Assembly: GCA_933822405.4 (NCBI GenBank)
Contig: CAKOGP040001112.1
Location: 1,221,378-1,285,377, forward strand
Direction: 5' to 3'
From: Cylindrotheca closterium
Taxonomy: Eukaryota; Bacillariophyta; Bacillariophyceae; Bacillariales; Bacillariaceae
Length of the DNA stretch: 64,000 nt
Part shown: positions 1-11,115 of the stretch, piece by piece
How positions within the stretch are numbered: position 1 is the stretch's first letter
Layout of the letters: each line of letters starts with the position of its first letter
Position numbers and translations under genes: made by a program
Notes under the pieces: model-generated
Told to the model about the DNA's origin: nothing
Databases searched by the model: none
What the model saw: only the letters and a program-made list of their open reading frames with translations

Positions 1-780
1 ACCTTCGATCATTCTGGTAGGATTTTACGCATAGAATTTCAAGTTCAACTTCTCTAAATACCGGGACTCACATTCAACATCGATCAAGCAACCCGGAGGC
101 GAACACCAAGATGAGACATTTCCCGCTTGATGAGCAAAATTATAGGTACATATAATACGATACCTGGTAGGGATGAATGTGATGAAAGTAGGATACCGCT
201 TTCTCCTCCTGTATCACCAAGGATGCCTGCCACGTATACTGCAGTACATCACCCAAAAAGGCCCATTGTTGTTATTGGTATGAATGAATTCCTTTATACT
301 TGGCTGTGTAGCTACTTCTCTGGATATTAGATATATTGTGTACAGTAAAGCTCTCTTGAATATGATGCTGCCCCATGTATCAATACTCGTTGCTTGCAAA
401 TCTATCTTCAGATGAATGAATGAAGTTTGATGAAAGCTACCAGCACCGGTCCGTCCCCTACCAGGTACCAGTACCAGTACGAGGTGAAGCAAAGATACCG
501 TACCAGTACCGGTACCGGTACTTCCGGATTGATTGATTGATTCGTTCGACTCTGCGCTCTTCCCACGCGCAGCCAATCAAGCTAGTTCCGACATCAAATA
601 TGCTTTTCCTGTTCGTTGCAACAATAGAGGAGCTGTCATTGTCCATTTCGACCAGCACTAGTGCTATTTTCCTCCCCGCACAGCATTCCAACACGAATTA
701 TCTTGGGGCTTTCGGATTATTCACTTGAAGGATTTTAATCAATTTCACTGAATCCTCTGTTTCTGCGAATATTGACAAGG
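1..780. other. Intergenic / 5' flank, no gene recognised
   Basis: No convincing coding region is visible here. Short open frames lack recognisable domains. Positions about 445-525 are dense in GTACC-, GTACCAGTAC- and GTACCGGTAC-type words, the same palindromic words that recur in other intergenic stretches of this window. A short TTGA repeat follows at about 530-542. The tail leads directly into the PRP40-like gene at 781 and should contain its promoter. Confidence 0.6.
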
Positions 781-3347
781 ATGAAAAGAAGATATCCAGG
801 AGATTCTGCCGGTCCACCAGGGCCAGGAGGTTTTCCTGGACGACGACCAAATGATCCCAGATATAGATCGTTTCCAGGTGGTGGGAATATGGGTCCTCCT
901 AGAGGTCCTCCTGGGGGACCTCCTCCTCGAAGAGGTGGGCTCAGGCCACCACAGAACAGTGCCTTCTACAGAAGAGGGGCGCCTGGGTTTCCTTCCCGAG
1001 GGGGTCCTGGACCGAACGGTCCACCGAGTAGGGGACCTCCTATATTCAGAGGTGGGCCGCCACGGGGATCTGGACCTCAAGGAATGGGTCGAGGTCCACC
1101 AATAACGGGAAGAGGGAACATAATGGGAAGGGAGAATGGAATGATGGGAAGAGGGCAGATACACGGTAGACCACCACCAATGATGGGAAGAGGTCCACCT
1201 AGGCCAGGACCACCAATTCCATTCTCTAATGTACCGCCGCCGCCGCCTCGGGGGAAGATGGGACATCCTCCTTCTTTGGCACCAAGACCTCCCTTTCCAA
1301 ACACCAATTTTCCACCACCACCACCACCACCACCACCAATACACAACCCTCGCGGAGGGATGGGGCCACCGCTCGGGCAGAATATCCCGCCACAATTTCA
1401 ACAACGAAACCTGCAAACATCTCTTTCGAAGCTTCAAGGGGGGTCTCGTGTTTTGATTGGCGGTCCGAATCCGTCTTATCAAGCAAATGGAGGTGTGCAA
1501 CAAAGGCAGCGCCCTCCAGGAGCTCCTTCCTATGCGAGCACTCCCCCGTTCCCAAATGCTTCTGCTTCCATGTCCATTACAATTCCAAACAGCTCTCAAC
1601 AAATTACGGCGGTACATCCAAGAAGCAGTAGTGCACTATCTCAGGGGTCCAAACCAACAGCACAACAAATTGACGATGCTTGGAAGGAATATGCGGCACC
1701 AAATGGGATGAAATACTATCACAATGCTATCTTGAAAGAGAGCACATACACAAAACCCATTACTCTTACAAAGAAGCAAACAGGAATGGATTCACGAGCT
1801 TCAATGGAGCGAAAATGGCAGGAGTACGAAGATGCTACAAGCGGCAAGAAATACTATTCCGATGGAGTTACAACTACTTGGGAAAAGCCTGACGACTTTG
1901 ACGCAGATCCACAAGAAAATGCTGATGACGAAGTTAGTCGAAAGCGAAAAGAGGCAAAACTGTCTACGGAGACGTCGTTTTCGAGTAAATCCGAAGCCAT
2001 AGCGGCCTTCAAAGGTCTTTTACTCGCAAAAGGCATTGCTCCCGCCATCAAGTGGGGCGAGGTTGCAAAGACTGTTTCTTCAGATGCACGCTGGGCAGCC
2101 TGTGAAAATGCATTATCACTCGGTGAACGACGGCAGGCACTTGCGGAATATCAAACCAAACGAGCAAATGAGCTTAAGAACCTCGAGCGCCAAGAGCGGC
2201 TTCGGGCAAAGGATGCCTTTGGTCAGCTCCTAGGAGACACCTTGCCCACAATTGCAGGATTTTCGGTTTTAAATTCTCGATTTTCGGATGTGCGGGCGGC
2301 TCTAGCGAAAGATGACCGCTTCCATTCAGTTGCAACGGAAGAAATGCGGGAATCACTCTTTCTTGATTTTTGTGAAGAGCTCCGCAAACGAGACGAGCGA
2401 AAGAAGCGCAACAAAAGAAGAGAGACACATGATGCCTTCGTTTCGTTCCTTCGTGAACACGAGGAGGCTGGAAATTTGACGTTCGCTTCAACATGGTAAG
2501 AACAAGTCAATTTTGCTTAGCTTAGTGCAATGCACACTCCATGCTGATGCTGTGCTTTTCACTTTTTTTCAGGGAATCATTTTTCTTATCACTGAGCGGA
2601 GATGCCGTGAAGGATAGTCGCTTCGATGTCTCAGCTACAATGTCGGATGCTGACCGACAACTATACTTTGCCGATTTTGTTCTTGAGCTGCAATCAGAGC
2701 AAGATGAGAAACGACGGCGGATTCGGGATGCTCGACGTCGGGCGGAAAAGGCCCAGCGAGATGCCTACCGAGAAGTCTTGCAAAAGCTAGCAGCAGAGCG
2801 GAAAATTTCACCATCCACTCGGTGGCGTAGTATTGAAGATATCGTATCGATGGACCAGGCTTTCAACCTGGTAGAGGCACAAGATCGGGATTCTCCTCGG
2901 TCTTTGTTCGAAGACTTTGTTGGGGAATGGGACGATATCTATCATCATGATAAGGCTTTCTTGAGTCGATTGATCAATTCCTCCCCGAAAAAGGAATCGG
3001 GGATTAAGAGTGATACAACATATGAAGACTTTTCCAAGCTGTTACTTGAATTGGCCTCCGAATCTCAGGAGTCGTACGCGGATGCTCGACAAATCATCAA
3101 AACGGAAGAGCCAGTTTCCAGTGCGCGCTTGTATTACGACGAGTTGATTTCGCGCGCTTTGGATTTGTCACGGCGTGTTTTGCAACAGCGTCAAGAGGAT
3201 TCGAGTGAAGACGAAGGAGAGATTATAGAAGATAACGAGATGGGCGAGGAAGAAGACAAAGAAGGTGCAGGCACGACGGAAGAAGAGCATATAGACACCA
3301 TATCAACCAATGAAGTGGCGTCTGAGAATGTTACCACTAGTGAGTGA
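781..3347 (+). CDS. PRP40: PRP40-like pre-mRNA processing factor (WW-FF protein)
   Basis: Two exons, 781-2495 and 2573-3347, joined across a 77 bp GT-AG intron in phase 2, give about 829 residues. The ATG at 781 is used because the frame upstream only offers a TTG. The first 280 or so residues are Gly/Pro/Arg-rich with a poly-Pro run encoded by a CCA repeat near 1313-1339. Two WW domains follow (around residues 300-330 and 343-373, seen as WKEYAAPNGMKYYHN and WQEYEDATSGKKYYS), then a series of FF-type helical segments rich in charged residues, and an acidic C-terminal tail. This order, proline-rich region, two WW, several FF, is that of yeast Prp40 and human PRPF40, U1 snRNP-associated proteins that bridge the 5' splice site and the branch-point complex. 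The related factor TCERG1 has three WW domains, so PRP40 fits better. Nuclear location is inferred from the family. Confidence 0.88.
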
Positions 3348-4050
3348 GAAGAATGCAGTACCCAATATTGTTTGTTATTTTCCGAACTGGGCAAAATTTA
3401 GCTCCGTTTTGCAAATTAACTAGCCGAATGAATAAGTGCTCCTACGGGTGACGGGAGGTTTTGCTGTGAACGCGTTATCGAGAAAGTATTTTTAAAATAC
3501 TCTACTGTAGCATCGGACTTGAACGAAATTGGTGGCTACCGGTAGGAGAGTACATACTAAGGCCCAGCTTGAAGCTGCAGTACAACTACGTAGATTTCGT
3601 CGACGGACAGACATTTATGCTCACAAACACCAACATCCACACAACTGACAAAATTGTAACATGACCCGGATGTTTTGTGTTTGAGGTGCAGATTTCTGGC
3701 GCCTCCTCGTTCGTGTTGAGTTTCATTGTTCATACTGTACTGTAGCTTCTTTGGCTTTCCGATCTCAAAGTTGAAAGATAGAACTAGAAAGCGCCAAAGC
3801 AAGCACTATTCTTGTCCACAACCACTACATACTGTGGGTTGTAGCTCAATATAAGAGCATAAAGCACACTAAAGTTGGGTTGGAATTGACTACCAACCAG
3901 CAGATTGTGCGTCGATTGCGTCACTGCAGGGGAAGCAGCACCTGGAACCAACGAAAAGAAATCTTGTAGTAGACACGCATCAGGAATACAGCCGTACAGA
4001 AGACTAGGGGAATCATACTTTCTGAACATAGAGTAGAAGAAAAAAATACA
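3348..4050. other. Intergenic region, no gene recognised
   Basis: About 700 bp between the PRP40-like gene and the nucleotidyltransferase gene. Only short antisense frames without domain signal are present. A TACCGGTA palindrome lies at about 3538-3545 and TACTGTA words occur several times. I see no RNA gene or repeat of note. Confidence 0.5.
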
Positions 4051-7000
4051 ATGGGGAAAACTGAGAAGGTTGAGAAAGAGAAGCACGCTTCTGGCGATCG
4101 AGCAGTGGAGACCAGTGGTGCTTCTCAACCAACAAAAACTGACGATAGCATTGATGAATGGTTTGCCGCACTTTCGGTTGAAGAGCAAGCGAGAGCAGTG
4201 GGGTTTCAAGACGGCACCATGTTTTCAATCATTCTCAAACATGCTTTGCTCGCGTCGTCGTTTCCCACGTTGAAGGACATTCCGGAAAGCAGGACAGACA
4301 AAAAAGGTGAGCAACACATTCTTCGTCTCTTCATGTCAACCTTTCGCCTTTCTAGCAACTCCATTTAGCTTATCTTCGGGAATAACTCGCCCCGTCCTTT
4401 CGTAATCCACCATTTGCTCACCGAGCAGGTCTCACACCTCTGTTCTTGCCTGTTTCTCACTTTCAGATTTGAGCAATTCATTACATCGGTTCGGATGGCA
4501 CGCAGAGGTTTCAATCAATGACTTCGAAGCCTCAATCCCGAGTACCATTACTTCAGATGAAACGGAAACAAACGATAAGGATGTGAAGAAAGCGAGTTCT
4601 GAAGAGAAGACGAAAGATAACACAGTAGAACAACAAAATGAATCCAACGGCTTATCGGCGACAACAGAAACGAAAACTACCGTTGGCAAAAACAAGGAAC
4701 CTGGAGCGACACATCTGTCAGATGCCTATAGAATACATGTCGCTAAGGAAAAATCTACGCTATCTAGTCAAGAAGGGGGCGACGCTGCCGCAAAGTCCTC
4801 TGCAAGTCCGTTCTATTCCTTCAATTCCAACGACGCAGAGACAAATATTGCTGAAATGATGAACAACATTTGTGTCATCTTTTCTTCAAACAACAAGCTA
4901 AATCTTTCCGATACATCAAAGCATGCCTTTGTTACGCTACAGCCATCCTATTTGCGGGTACAGAATGAAGCAGACGTGCTTTCAGCTATGAAAGCAATTC
5001 TGAGTCATGCCATTCCGAATCATTCTCATTTTGCATCCCCTCTGGAATCATCGTGGGAGTCCCTTCGAAATTTTGTCTTTGACAGTGCTAAAACGGGCAA
5101 AACCACGATACCGTTGTATGCATTGGTTGTATTGCGCATGACGTCGGCAGTTATCGAATCCTATCTACAGTCAACACTAGCGGAAGGCAACGATATATCT
5201 GACACATCAATATTACCAATGCATGAAACTGGCAATCCCGGTGTAAAGACTGGTGGCGGCCAAATGGCTTCGTCGTCACCAGTCTTTGGGTGCCTGGTGC
5301 AGCTTAGTTCGCTTCCAGAAACCGAACAGGCGCTGGTCCTAGATTTATCGGATGCCTCCTTTTCAACTGGAGATCGCAAAGCACTGTCGAGTGAAGGGGT
5401 AGGTGTGATACTTCCTTTCCATTTGCTTTTACGAGAGATGAATTCTAGCCTACCAAATAATTCTGCGCTGTCCACAAATGATGCTGCCACATCAATTGTT
5501 CAAAACTACGTTCAAGACGGATCCAGAAATTCTCATAAGCAATCGTCCTCTAAACCAGATACGGCACCAAGTAAATCCGACGCCAACTCGAACGAAACTT
5601 CAAAGGGCTCATCTCAGCAAGAGACCAAAATGGTTCTCGAACCTGCAAGAGAAAACGAGCAGGTGTCAAGGTCCACTGGCGGGGGGAAGAGGAAGAAGAG
5701 GAAGAAAAAGGTGAGTTTTTAAATTGCAGTCAACAGTGCTCTCGCTTTTTGTTTGCTCTCTTTGTTAACACTTTTACTGCTGACATGTCCGTGACACCAG
5801 AAACGAAAAGGAACTAGCAGTCATGGTCAAAATGTTGGGTCTAAAATGCAATCGAATGTAACAGAGCAGCAAGAGGAGGCGTCGCAACGACCTGATAAGG
5901 AGGAGAAAATGCTGATGAAAAAAGATAAAGCATCTGCATTGGACACACCGAAAGCTGATGATCGGAAGGAAAACGGCAAACAAAACAATTTGGAAAAAGA
6001 CGAAACTGAATCAGACGCACCGACTAACAATGAGACAAAAGCGTCAGCTATCGAACCTTCTACTGTTGAGAATGTCTCACCGAAGTCTCAAATATCGAAC
6101 CAAAAACTTCCAATGGATGATGATGGCAGTGACAGTGAGGATGACGAAAAGACCGAGCCCTTAGGCAAGAATGAGGCTAAGAAACCGGCTCGGGAGTTGA
6201 CGACGAATGACTCCAAGAATTTCAGTCCGAATATCATTGCAGGCCTTTCAACGATCGCCGATATTGAAAATGACGACAGTGGCGAATGGGAAACCGTGGA
6301 AGTCAAGGGACGTGGAAATAGGAAAAAAGCAGCTGAAAGAGCGAACCAAAACCGTTTCCAGTCACACCAGCATGGCCAATCGCATAGTGGTCAGATCAGT
6401 ACAACTTCCAAAAAGTCCAAGTCTTCAAAAAGTGGTAACAGAAAACAACGAGCAAACATGCGGAAAATGGTCCGGGAGATTCTCTCGACAGTGCTTGACA
6501 GAGTTGAAGAGGAAGTTCAAAAGCGCCACCAAGGTCGTCGGGAGACAGGTAATTCCGCAGTAAACAGTTCCGGTTCGGCGATAGCGCCTATTCACGGCAA
6601 AAAGACAATAATCGCATCACGGGAAAAACCTTTGTCGCAAACGAGAGATCAATCCAAAAATTTATCTGTGCGCGACACCATTGCTAGCCGTCAAGAAGAT
6701 AGTGCACCGAAAGGAAGCAGAAGCCCTGTCCGAAGTGCAGCGAATCGCTTGCGTCAGCGAGACGGGCGATCAGGCCAAGGGCAGATACGCCGGGGAGCTG
6801 ATGGATTTATATACCGCGAAAAGACAAATGCAACAGGAACTGGTGCTGATCAAAATACAGCCCCAACGGTTCAAGAGACCCTTTCCGCCGTTTCAGTGGA
6901 AACTTCAGCCAGACACGTCCCCGCAGTGGGTGCTGAGGTAGTTCGAGGAGACATTAGCTTGGGAGACAGCGGGCAAACCTCAAAACCCCAATCATCGCAA

Positions 7001-9491
7001 ACTGGCAAAGAAGTGTCGCCTCCGTTGCCGACGCTTCTGAGCCCAGAAAATGCAAACAGTGCATCATCTTCTGTAGCCTCAAGTCTGGATACTTCCCATG
7101 CGGGCCATCAGAACAACCACGTTGCGTCCCAACAAGGGAAAGAGAAGGATGTGGGATACCACCTCCTGGATGTATGTGACAGGCTAACACGCGATATTAA
7201 CATCTTTATGAAACGACGAGAAAACGCGCTCGAAGCTCGTCGGAGAGAACGCGGTGCTGTGCTTTTGGCTCTTCAGGGCACCGTATCTGTAAGTTGTCTT
7301 TTTGTTCGTCCTCATTGTCCCGAAACAATCTAACTTGATTTTAACGTTGCAGTCGATTTGGCCAAATTTGTGTAATGTTGAAATGTATGGCAGTTGCGCA
7401 ACGCAATTGGATCTTCCATCCTCTGATCTTGACGTAGTGGTAACAGGATTATACAAACCCGCGATGAAACCGTCAAAGCCCGGTCCGAACAAGGGACATC
7501 CACAAAAGACGAATGAAGATAGGCGCAGCCCGACAGAACCAACATCAAATGGTGGCTCCAGTGGCAGCGTGGCTGGGAACAGCTGCTCTAATGATCCAGT
7601 CAAAGATCGAATTGCTGCGCAGCAAGCAGAACTTCTTCACCCAGGATACAGCCATATCTCACAGAACGCAGAGCGCATTGTTCGCCTAGCTGTAGAACTT
7701 GAGACACAACCATGGGCTGTTCATGTCAAAGCGATTCCTACGGCCAGCGTGCCAGTAATCAAAATTCTAGCAGACCCCACCAGGATATCTGGAAACGGAG
7801 AATGGTTGATGCAAGAACCTTCAGTTGCTGAAGCTAGTGCTGTAAGTAGCAACCAACGGGGAATGTTGAAACAAGACAAAACAAGCAGGAGTGCACAGTC
7901 GCCTATGCCTACCTTTCAAAGCCAACAAACGCTTCCTTGGCGTGGGGCAGATGTGATGAATGGGTTGCTGAAAGTAGATATCACGTTTGAGGGACCCGAG
8001 CATGGTGGCATTGGATCAACAAAGTTCTCCTCCCGAGTGGTGAAGGAGTTTTGTGACGAAACAAGCCTTCCACAAGATGGTACACCGGCTGTGCAGGTAT
8101 TGATGGTTGTCAAAGAGCTCCTTGCACAGCGTCGGCTCAATGAACCCTTTTCTGGTGGATTAAGCAGTTATGCCCTGCTCCTTTTGGTAATTTCCGTACT
8201 TCGTGAAAGAGCCATCATCTGTCAGGAACTGGAGATAGTGGAGAGGCAAAGACAGCTTGTTGCGTCAGAGGATGTCGAGCAAAGAACAGGTCGTTCCTCT
8301 CCAAACCAGCCAGCAGCAGGGAAGGTATCCGCCGACGAAAAATTATCCAAGCTTGCACAACCAGCACTACACATGGCGAATAGCAAGCCGAGCTGGAACG
8401 TAGCTGCGAGAGGGGGCTCATCATCCTCTCATTCTGCTGACAAGAATGCTCAAGCGCAGCCAGGTCCAAAGAAAGCGAATACTGCGCAACCAGCGAAGGC
8501 TGGCCCATCATCTTGGGCATCCATTGCAATGAAAAGCTCGTCGCCACCTAACGCTGTAAAAGCTAATAAAGATGGTCCAGAGAAATCAAACTCGGAGAAG
8601 GCAAGTGGACGGCAAGGCAAAACTGTTCGAAAAGCCAGTAGCTTCGCAGATGCCGTTGCCAATGGGCGGCGAGCAACAAAACAGACTGGTGGAAAAGCTG
8701 GTTCGGTTTCGCAGCCTCGGAAAGATGAAGCCCAACATAGAGAGAAAACTAAGTCGGCGGCTCAAAAGTCTGCCACCAAAGCTGACCAAAAGTCTGCTGC
8801 ACAACCAAAACTGCAGTCGAGGGCGTCTTCGCCACCTTCCCGTCAAGCAGGTTCAGCTGCTTCTGGTTTGCAGAGTGCGCAGCAAGTCATCGATGATGCC
8901 GCATTTACTGAAGTGCGATCCATGTTTCCACAGGGCTTTCACGATGTCACAGAAGTATTATGTTCCGGGGAAACAACTGCTGGAAAACTGCTGATGCACT
9001 TTCTTCTCTTTTATGGCCAACACTTTGATTCGCAATCAACCGCCATCGATTACTCTGGAACTCACAAGCGAGACATGAAGGGGAATAACGGTTACTCTCA
9101 AGTATCACCTTACATGCGTCGAAGAAGCGGGGGATCTTATGATCCCATGACAGGAATGCTTACTGTTGACCCAATCGTTGTATATGATCCTCTGGAAGGC
9201 GCAGAGACAAGCAACGTGGCTCGAAGCTGCTTTGCATGGAGTAGTATTCGTTGGGTATTTGCTCAATCGTACTTGACATTGTTAAGTACGGTTGAAATAA
9301 ACCAAAAGCACGCTGCTGGACAAGGTGGTAATACGCATGGAATATCGAGAAGCGAAGGAAACACCCCAAGTACAAGCCAAAACGAAAACGAGCTATCTCA
9401 TCCCTGGAACGGTCCTTATGGTCATGATAAGTCTGGAAACATGATGATCGATGCTTCATCCCCACTTCTTGAGTTACTTTTGTCGTTCTAA
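4051..9491 (+). CDS. TRF4/PAPD5-type non-canonical poly(A) polymerase, very large
   Basis: Four exons (4051-4306, 4467-5710, 5801-7288, 7353-9491) joined across introns of 160, 90 and 64 bp give about 1708 residues with frame kept at every junction. Residues 1-970 are low-complexity, charged and Ser/Lys-rich, with no domain I recognise. The catalytic part starts near residue 960. The nucleotidyltransferase signature GSCATQLDLPSSDLDVVV begins near residue 1009 with the Asp pair, and the third Asp sits in LLKVDITF near 1203. The central helix motif LSSYALLLLVISVL is near 1265. The PAP-associated segment (LLMHFLLFYGQHFD, later VDPIVVYDPLEG) occupies about 1538-1626. Between the last two lies a roughly 225-residue Ala/Ser/Lys-rich insertion. 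TRF4/PAPD5 enzymes add short oligo(A) tails to nuclear RNAs for exosome decay or maturation. Yeast Trf4 is about 580 residues, so this is unusually long. Whether exons 1-3 belong to the same transcript is inferred from splice frames only. Confidence 0.75.
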
Positions 9492-9833
9492 AGATTATCT
9501 AATTCTCAAAGCACCCAAGATTTCGTAATGTATCCATGCGTGTGACTTTCGAGATACAAGTACTGCACGGTCACTCTTTACCGGTACCTGGTACTGCGTG
9601 ATAGCCTGTTGAAAGCATAGGTAAGGTGTTTGTCGCGGTGCTGTACGAATATATCACTGTACACGTACCGGTACGGCCACATCGTACGACTGACTGACTC
9701 ATTCGAATCCAAAGAGGAAGTGTCGAGTGAGTCAGTCAGTCAGTCGTTGCTATCACCTTCTGTACCGGTACAGTCTTTAAAACAACACGCCATAATCCTT
9801 CTTCGCTGACTTTGAATACTTCTCTCAGCAACA
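9492..9833. promoter_or_regulatory. Intergenic promoter region with GTACCGGTAC words and a TGACTCA-rich hairpin
   Basis: This 342 bp gap precedes the carrier gene. It holds three TACCGGTA-centred palindromes (about 9580-9590, 9665-9675 and 9763-9771) and an imperfect inverted repeat at 9686-9706 and 9723-9747. The arms are built of GACT units and contain TGACTCA on one side and TGAGTCA on the other, which resemble bZIP (AP-1/GCN4-type) sites. A regulatory role is inference. Confidence 0.4.
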
Positions 9834-10808
9834 ATGGCACTGCTAAACGAATCAACGTTTCCTTTAATTGCTGGCGTTTTAGGGGGGAGCATCAGTACAA
9901 TCACGCTCCTCCCTTTAGAAACCATTAAGGTGCGAATGCAAGTTCACGACAAGCAGGGGGAACGTCTGGCATCAATGCGGATCATTCGCGGAATACTGAA
10001 ACATGAAGGAATCGGTGGCCTCTATCAGGGTATGACACCTGCCGTAATGGGATCCGCGGTATCTTGGGGAGGATTCTTTTTTGTTTATGAGAATTTCAAG
10101 AAATTGGCACGACAGAGGAAGGGATTGGAAAAACAGTCAGACCTCTCCTCAATTGACAACTTTCAAATCGCATGTGCAAGCGGCGCTGTAATGGTTTTCA
10201 TGACAAACCCCATCTGGTTGATAAAATTGCGGATGCAACTGCAAATGAAGAAGGCTTCAGAACGTCTGCACACATCCCATAAGCCGTACAATGGACTGTT
10301 CGACGCTGCAAGAACGATAGTGAGGGAAGAAGGCTTCTTTGCGCTTTACAAGGGAGCAGGGCCAGCATTGCTTTTGACGTCACATGGTGGTGTACAGTTT
10401 GTGGTTTACGAAGCTCTGAAGAAACGCTTTAACTACGCACGTGCTGAACGTCGGGAGGACGGGAAGAGATCTTCAGTGCTCGAACGCCTGAGAAAGTCTG
10501 TTGGACACTTGACGATGGGAGCTGTCTCTAAAATTATTGCAAGTACCACGACGTATCCGCTGCAATTGATAAAGGCTCGCGTGCAACAACGCTCTGAATT
10601 CGTAGAGCTGTCTTCGGATGGGGAAGTGAGAGTTGTCAAGCGAGACCATAGAGGTGTAGTTTCAACGATAATACGAACATGGCAACAGGAGGGAATTACT
10701 GGGTTCTTCAAGGGTGCGATACCAAATGCAGTACGCGTAGCACCTAGTTCTGCCTTGACTTTTGTGGTGTATGAGTTCGTCCTTGACTACTTGACCCAAA
10801 CGACATAA
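9834..10808 (+). CDS. SLC25A32: Mitochondrial carrier, SLC25A32 (folate/FAD) type
   Basis: Single-exon gene of 324 residues, the normal length for an SLC25 carrier. All three carrier repeats are present: PLETIKVRMQ near residue 27, TNPIWLIKLRMQLQ near 122 and TYPLQLIKARVQQ near 240, each followed by the expected EGxxxLYxG-type segment. The second repeat has the TNPxW variant and the later LTSHGGVQFVVYE segment. The third repeat starts with AVSKIIASTTTYP. These features match the SLC25A32/FLX1 branch, which moves folate or FAD across the inner mitochondrial membrane, better than other carriers. NAD and pyrimidine-nucleotide carriers share the TNPxW motif and remain possible. No N-terminal presequence is visible, as usual for the family. 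Confidence 0.82.
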   Translation: MALLNESTFPLIAGVLGGSISTITLLPLETIKVRMQVHDKQGERLASMRIIRGILKHEGIGGLYQGMTPAVMGSAVSWGGFFFVYENFKKLARQRKGLEKQSDLSSIDNFQIACASGAVMVFMTNPIWLIKLRMQLQMKKASERLHTSHKPYNGLFDAARTIVREEGFFALYKGAGPALLLTSHGGVQFVVYEALKKRFNYARAERREDGKRSSVLERLRKSVGHLTMGAVSKIIASTTTYPLQLIKARVQQRSEFVELSSDGEVRVVKRDHRGVVSTIIRTWQQEGITGFFKGAIPNAVRVAPSSALTFVVYEFVLDYLTQTT

Positions 10809-11115
10809 AATTGTGAGGAAGTGACATTTTTTAAAATACTAGTCAGACTCGATATCTTTTACCTATCACACCCCTACCGGTACCTGATATGAGCACTTGA
10901 GTTGTACAGTACCTGGTAATAACAGTGCCAGGTACCGGTTACCAGCCAGTACTCACAGAGAAGTGGAAATAGTGGTACAAGGTACAGCATTAGTTCAAAA
11001 AAGGAGAAGGAACGGGCAATGGAAGGACACTGTCAGCCTACAGTTTTGACGAAGAAAATAGTTCGCAAAAAAACAGACCAAGATCTTCTCTTTCTCCTCA
11101 CAAATGTAACGAGAT
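10809..11115. other. Intergenic region with CCGGTACC/GGTACCGG words
   Basis: About 300 bp. TACCGGTACC occurs near 10875-10885 and a cluster GGTAATAACAGTGCCAGGTACCGGTTACCAG-like words lies around 10910-10945, split here by ordinary sequence. No gene is seen. It should hold the promoter of the amino-acid transporter gene that begins at 11116. Confidence 0.45.

Noticed and set aside
127..330. 67-codon plus-strand frame near the left edge
   Set aside because: No recognisable domain and no splice continuation; it may be chance.
745..1617. Long antisense open frame (about 290 residues) over the PRP40-like N terminus
   Set aside because: Its Trp/Arg/Ser-rich text is the mirror of the Pro/Gly-rich coding region on the other strand and shows no domain.
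3348..4050. Short minus-strand frames (81-141 codons) as genes
   Set aside because: Codon use and composition look random, and no motif, signal peptide or splice continuation is visible.
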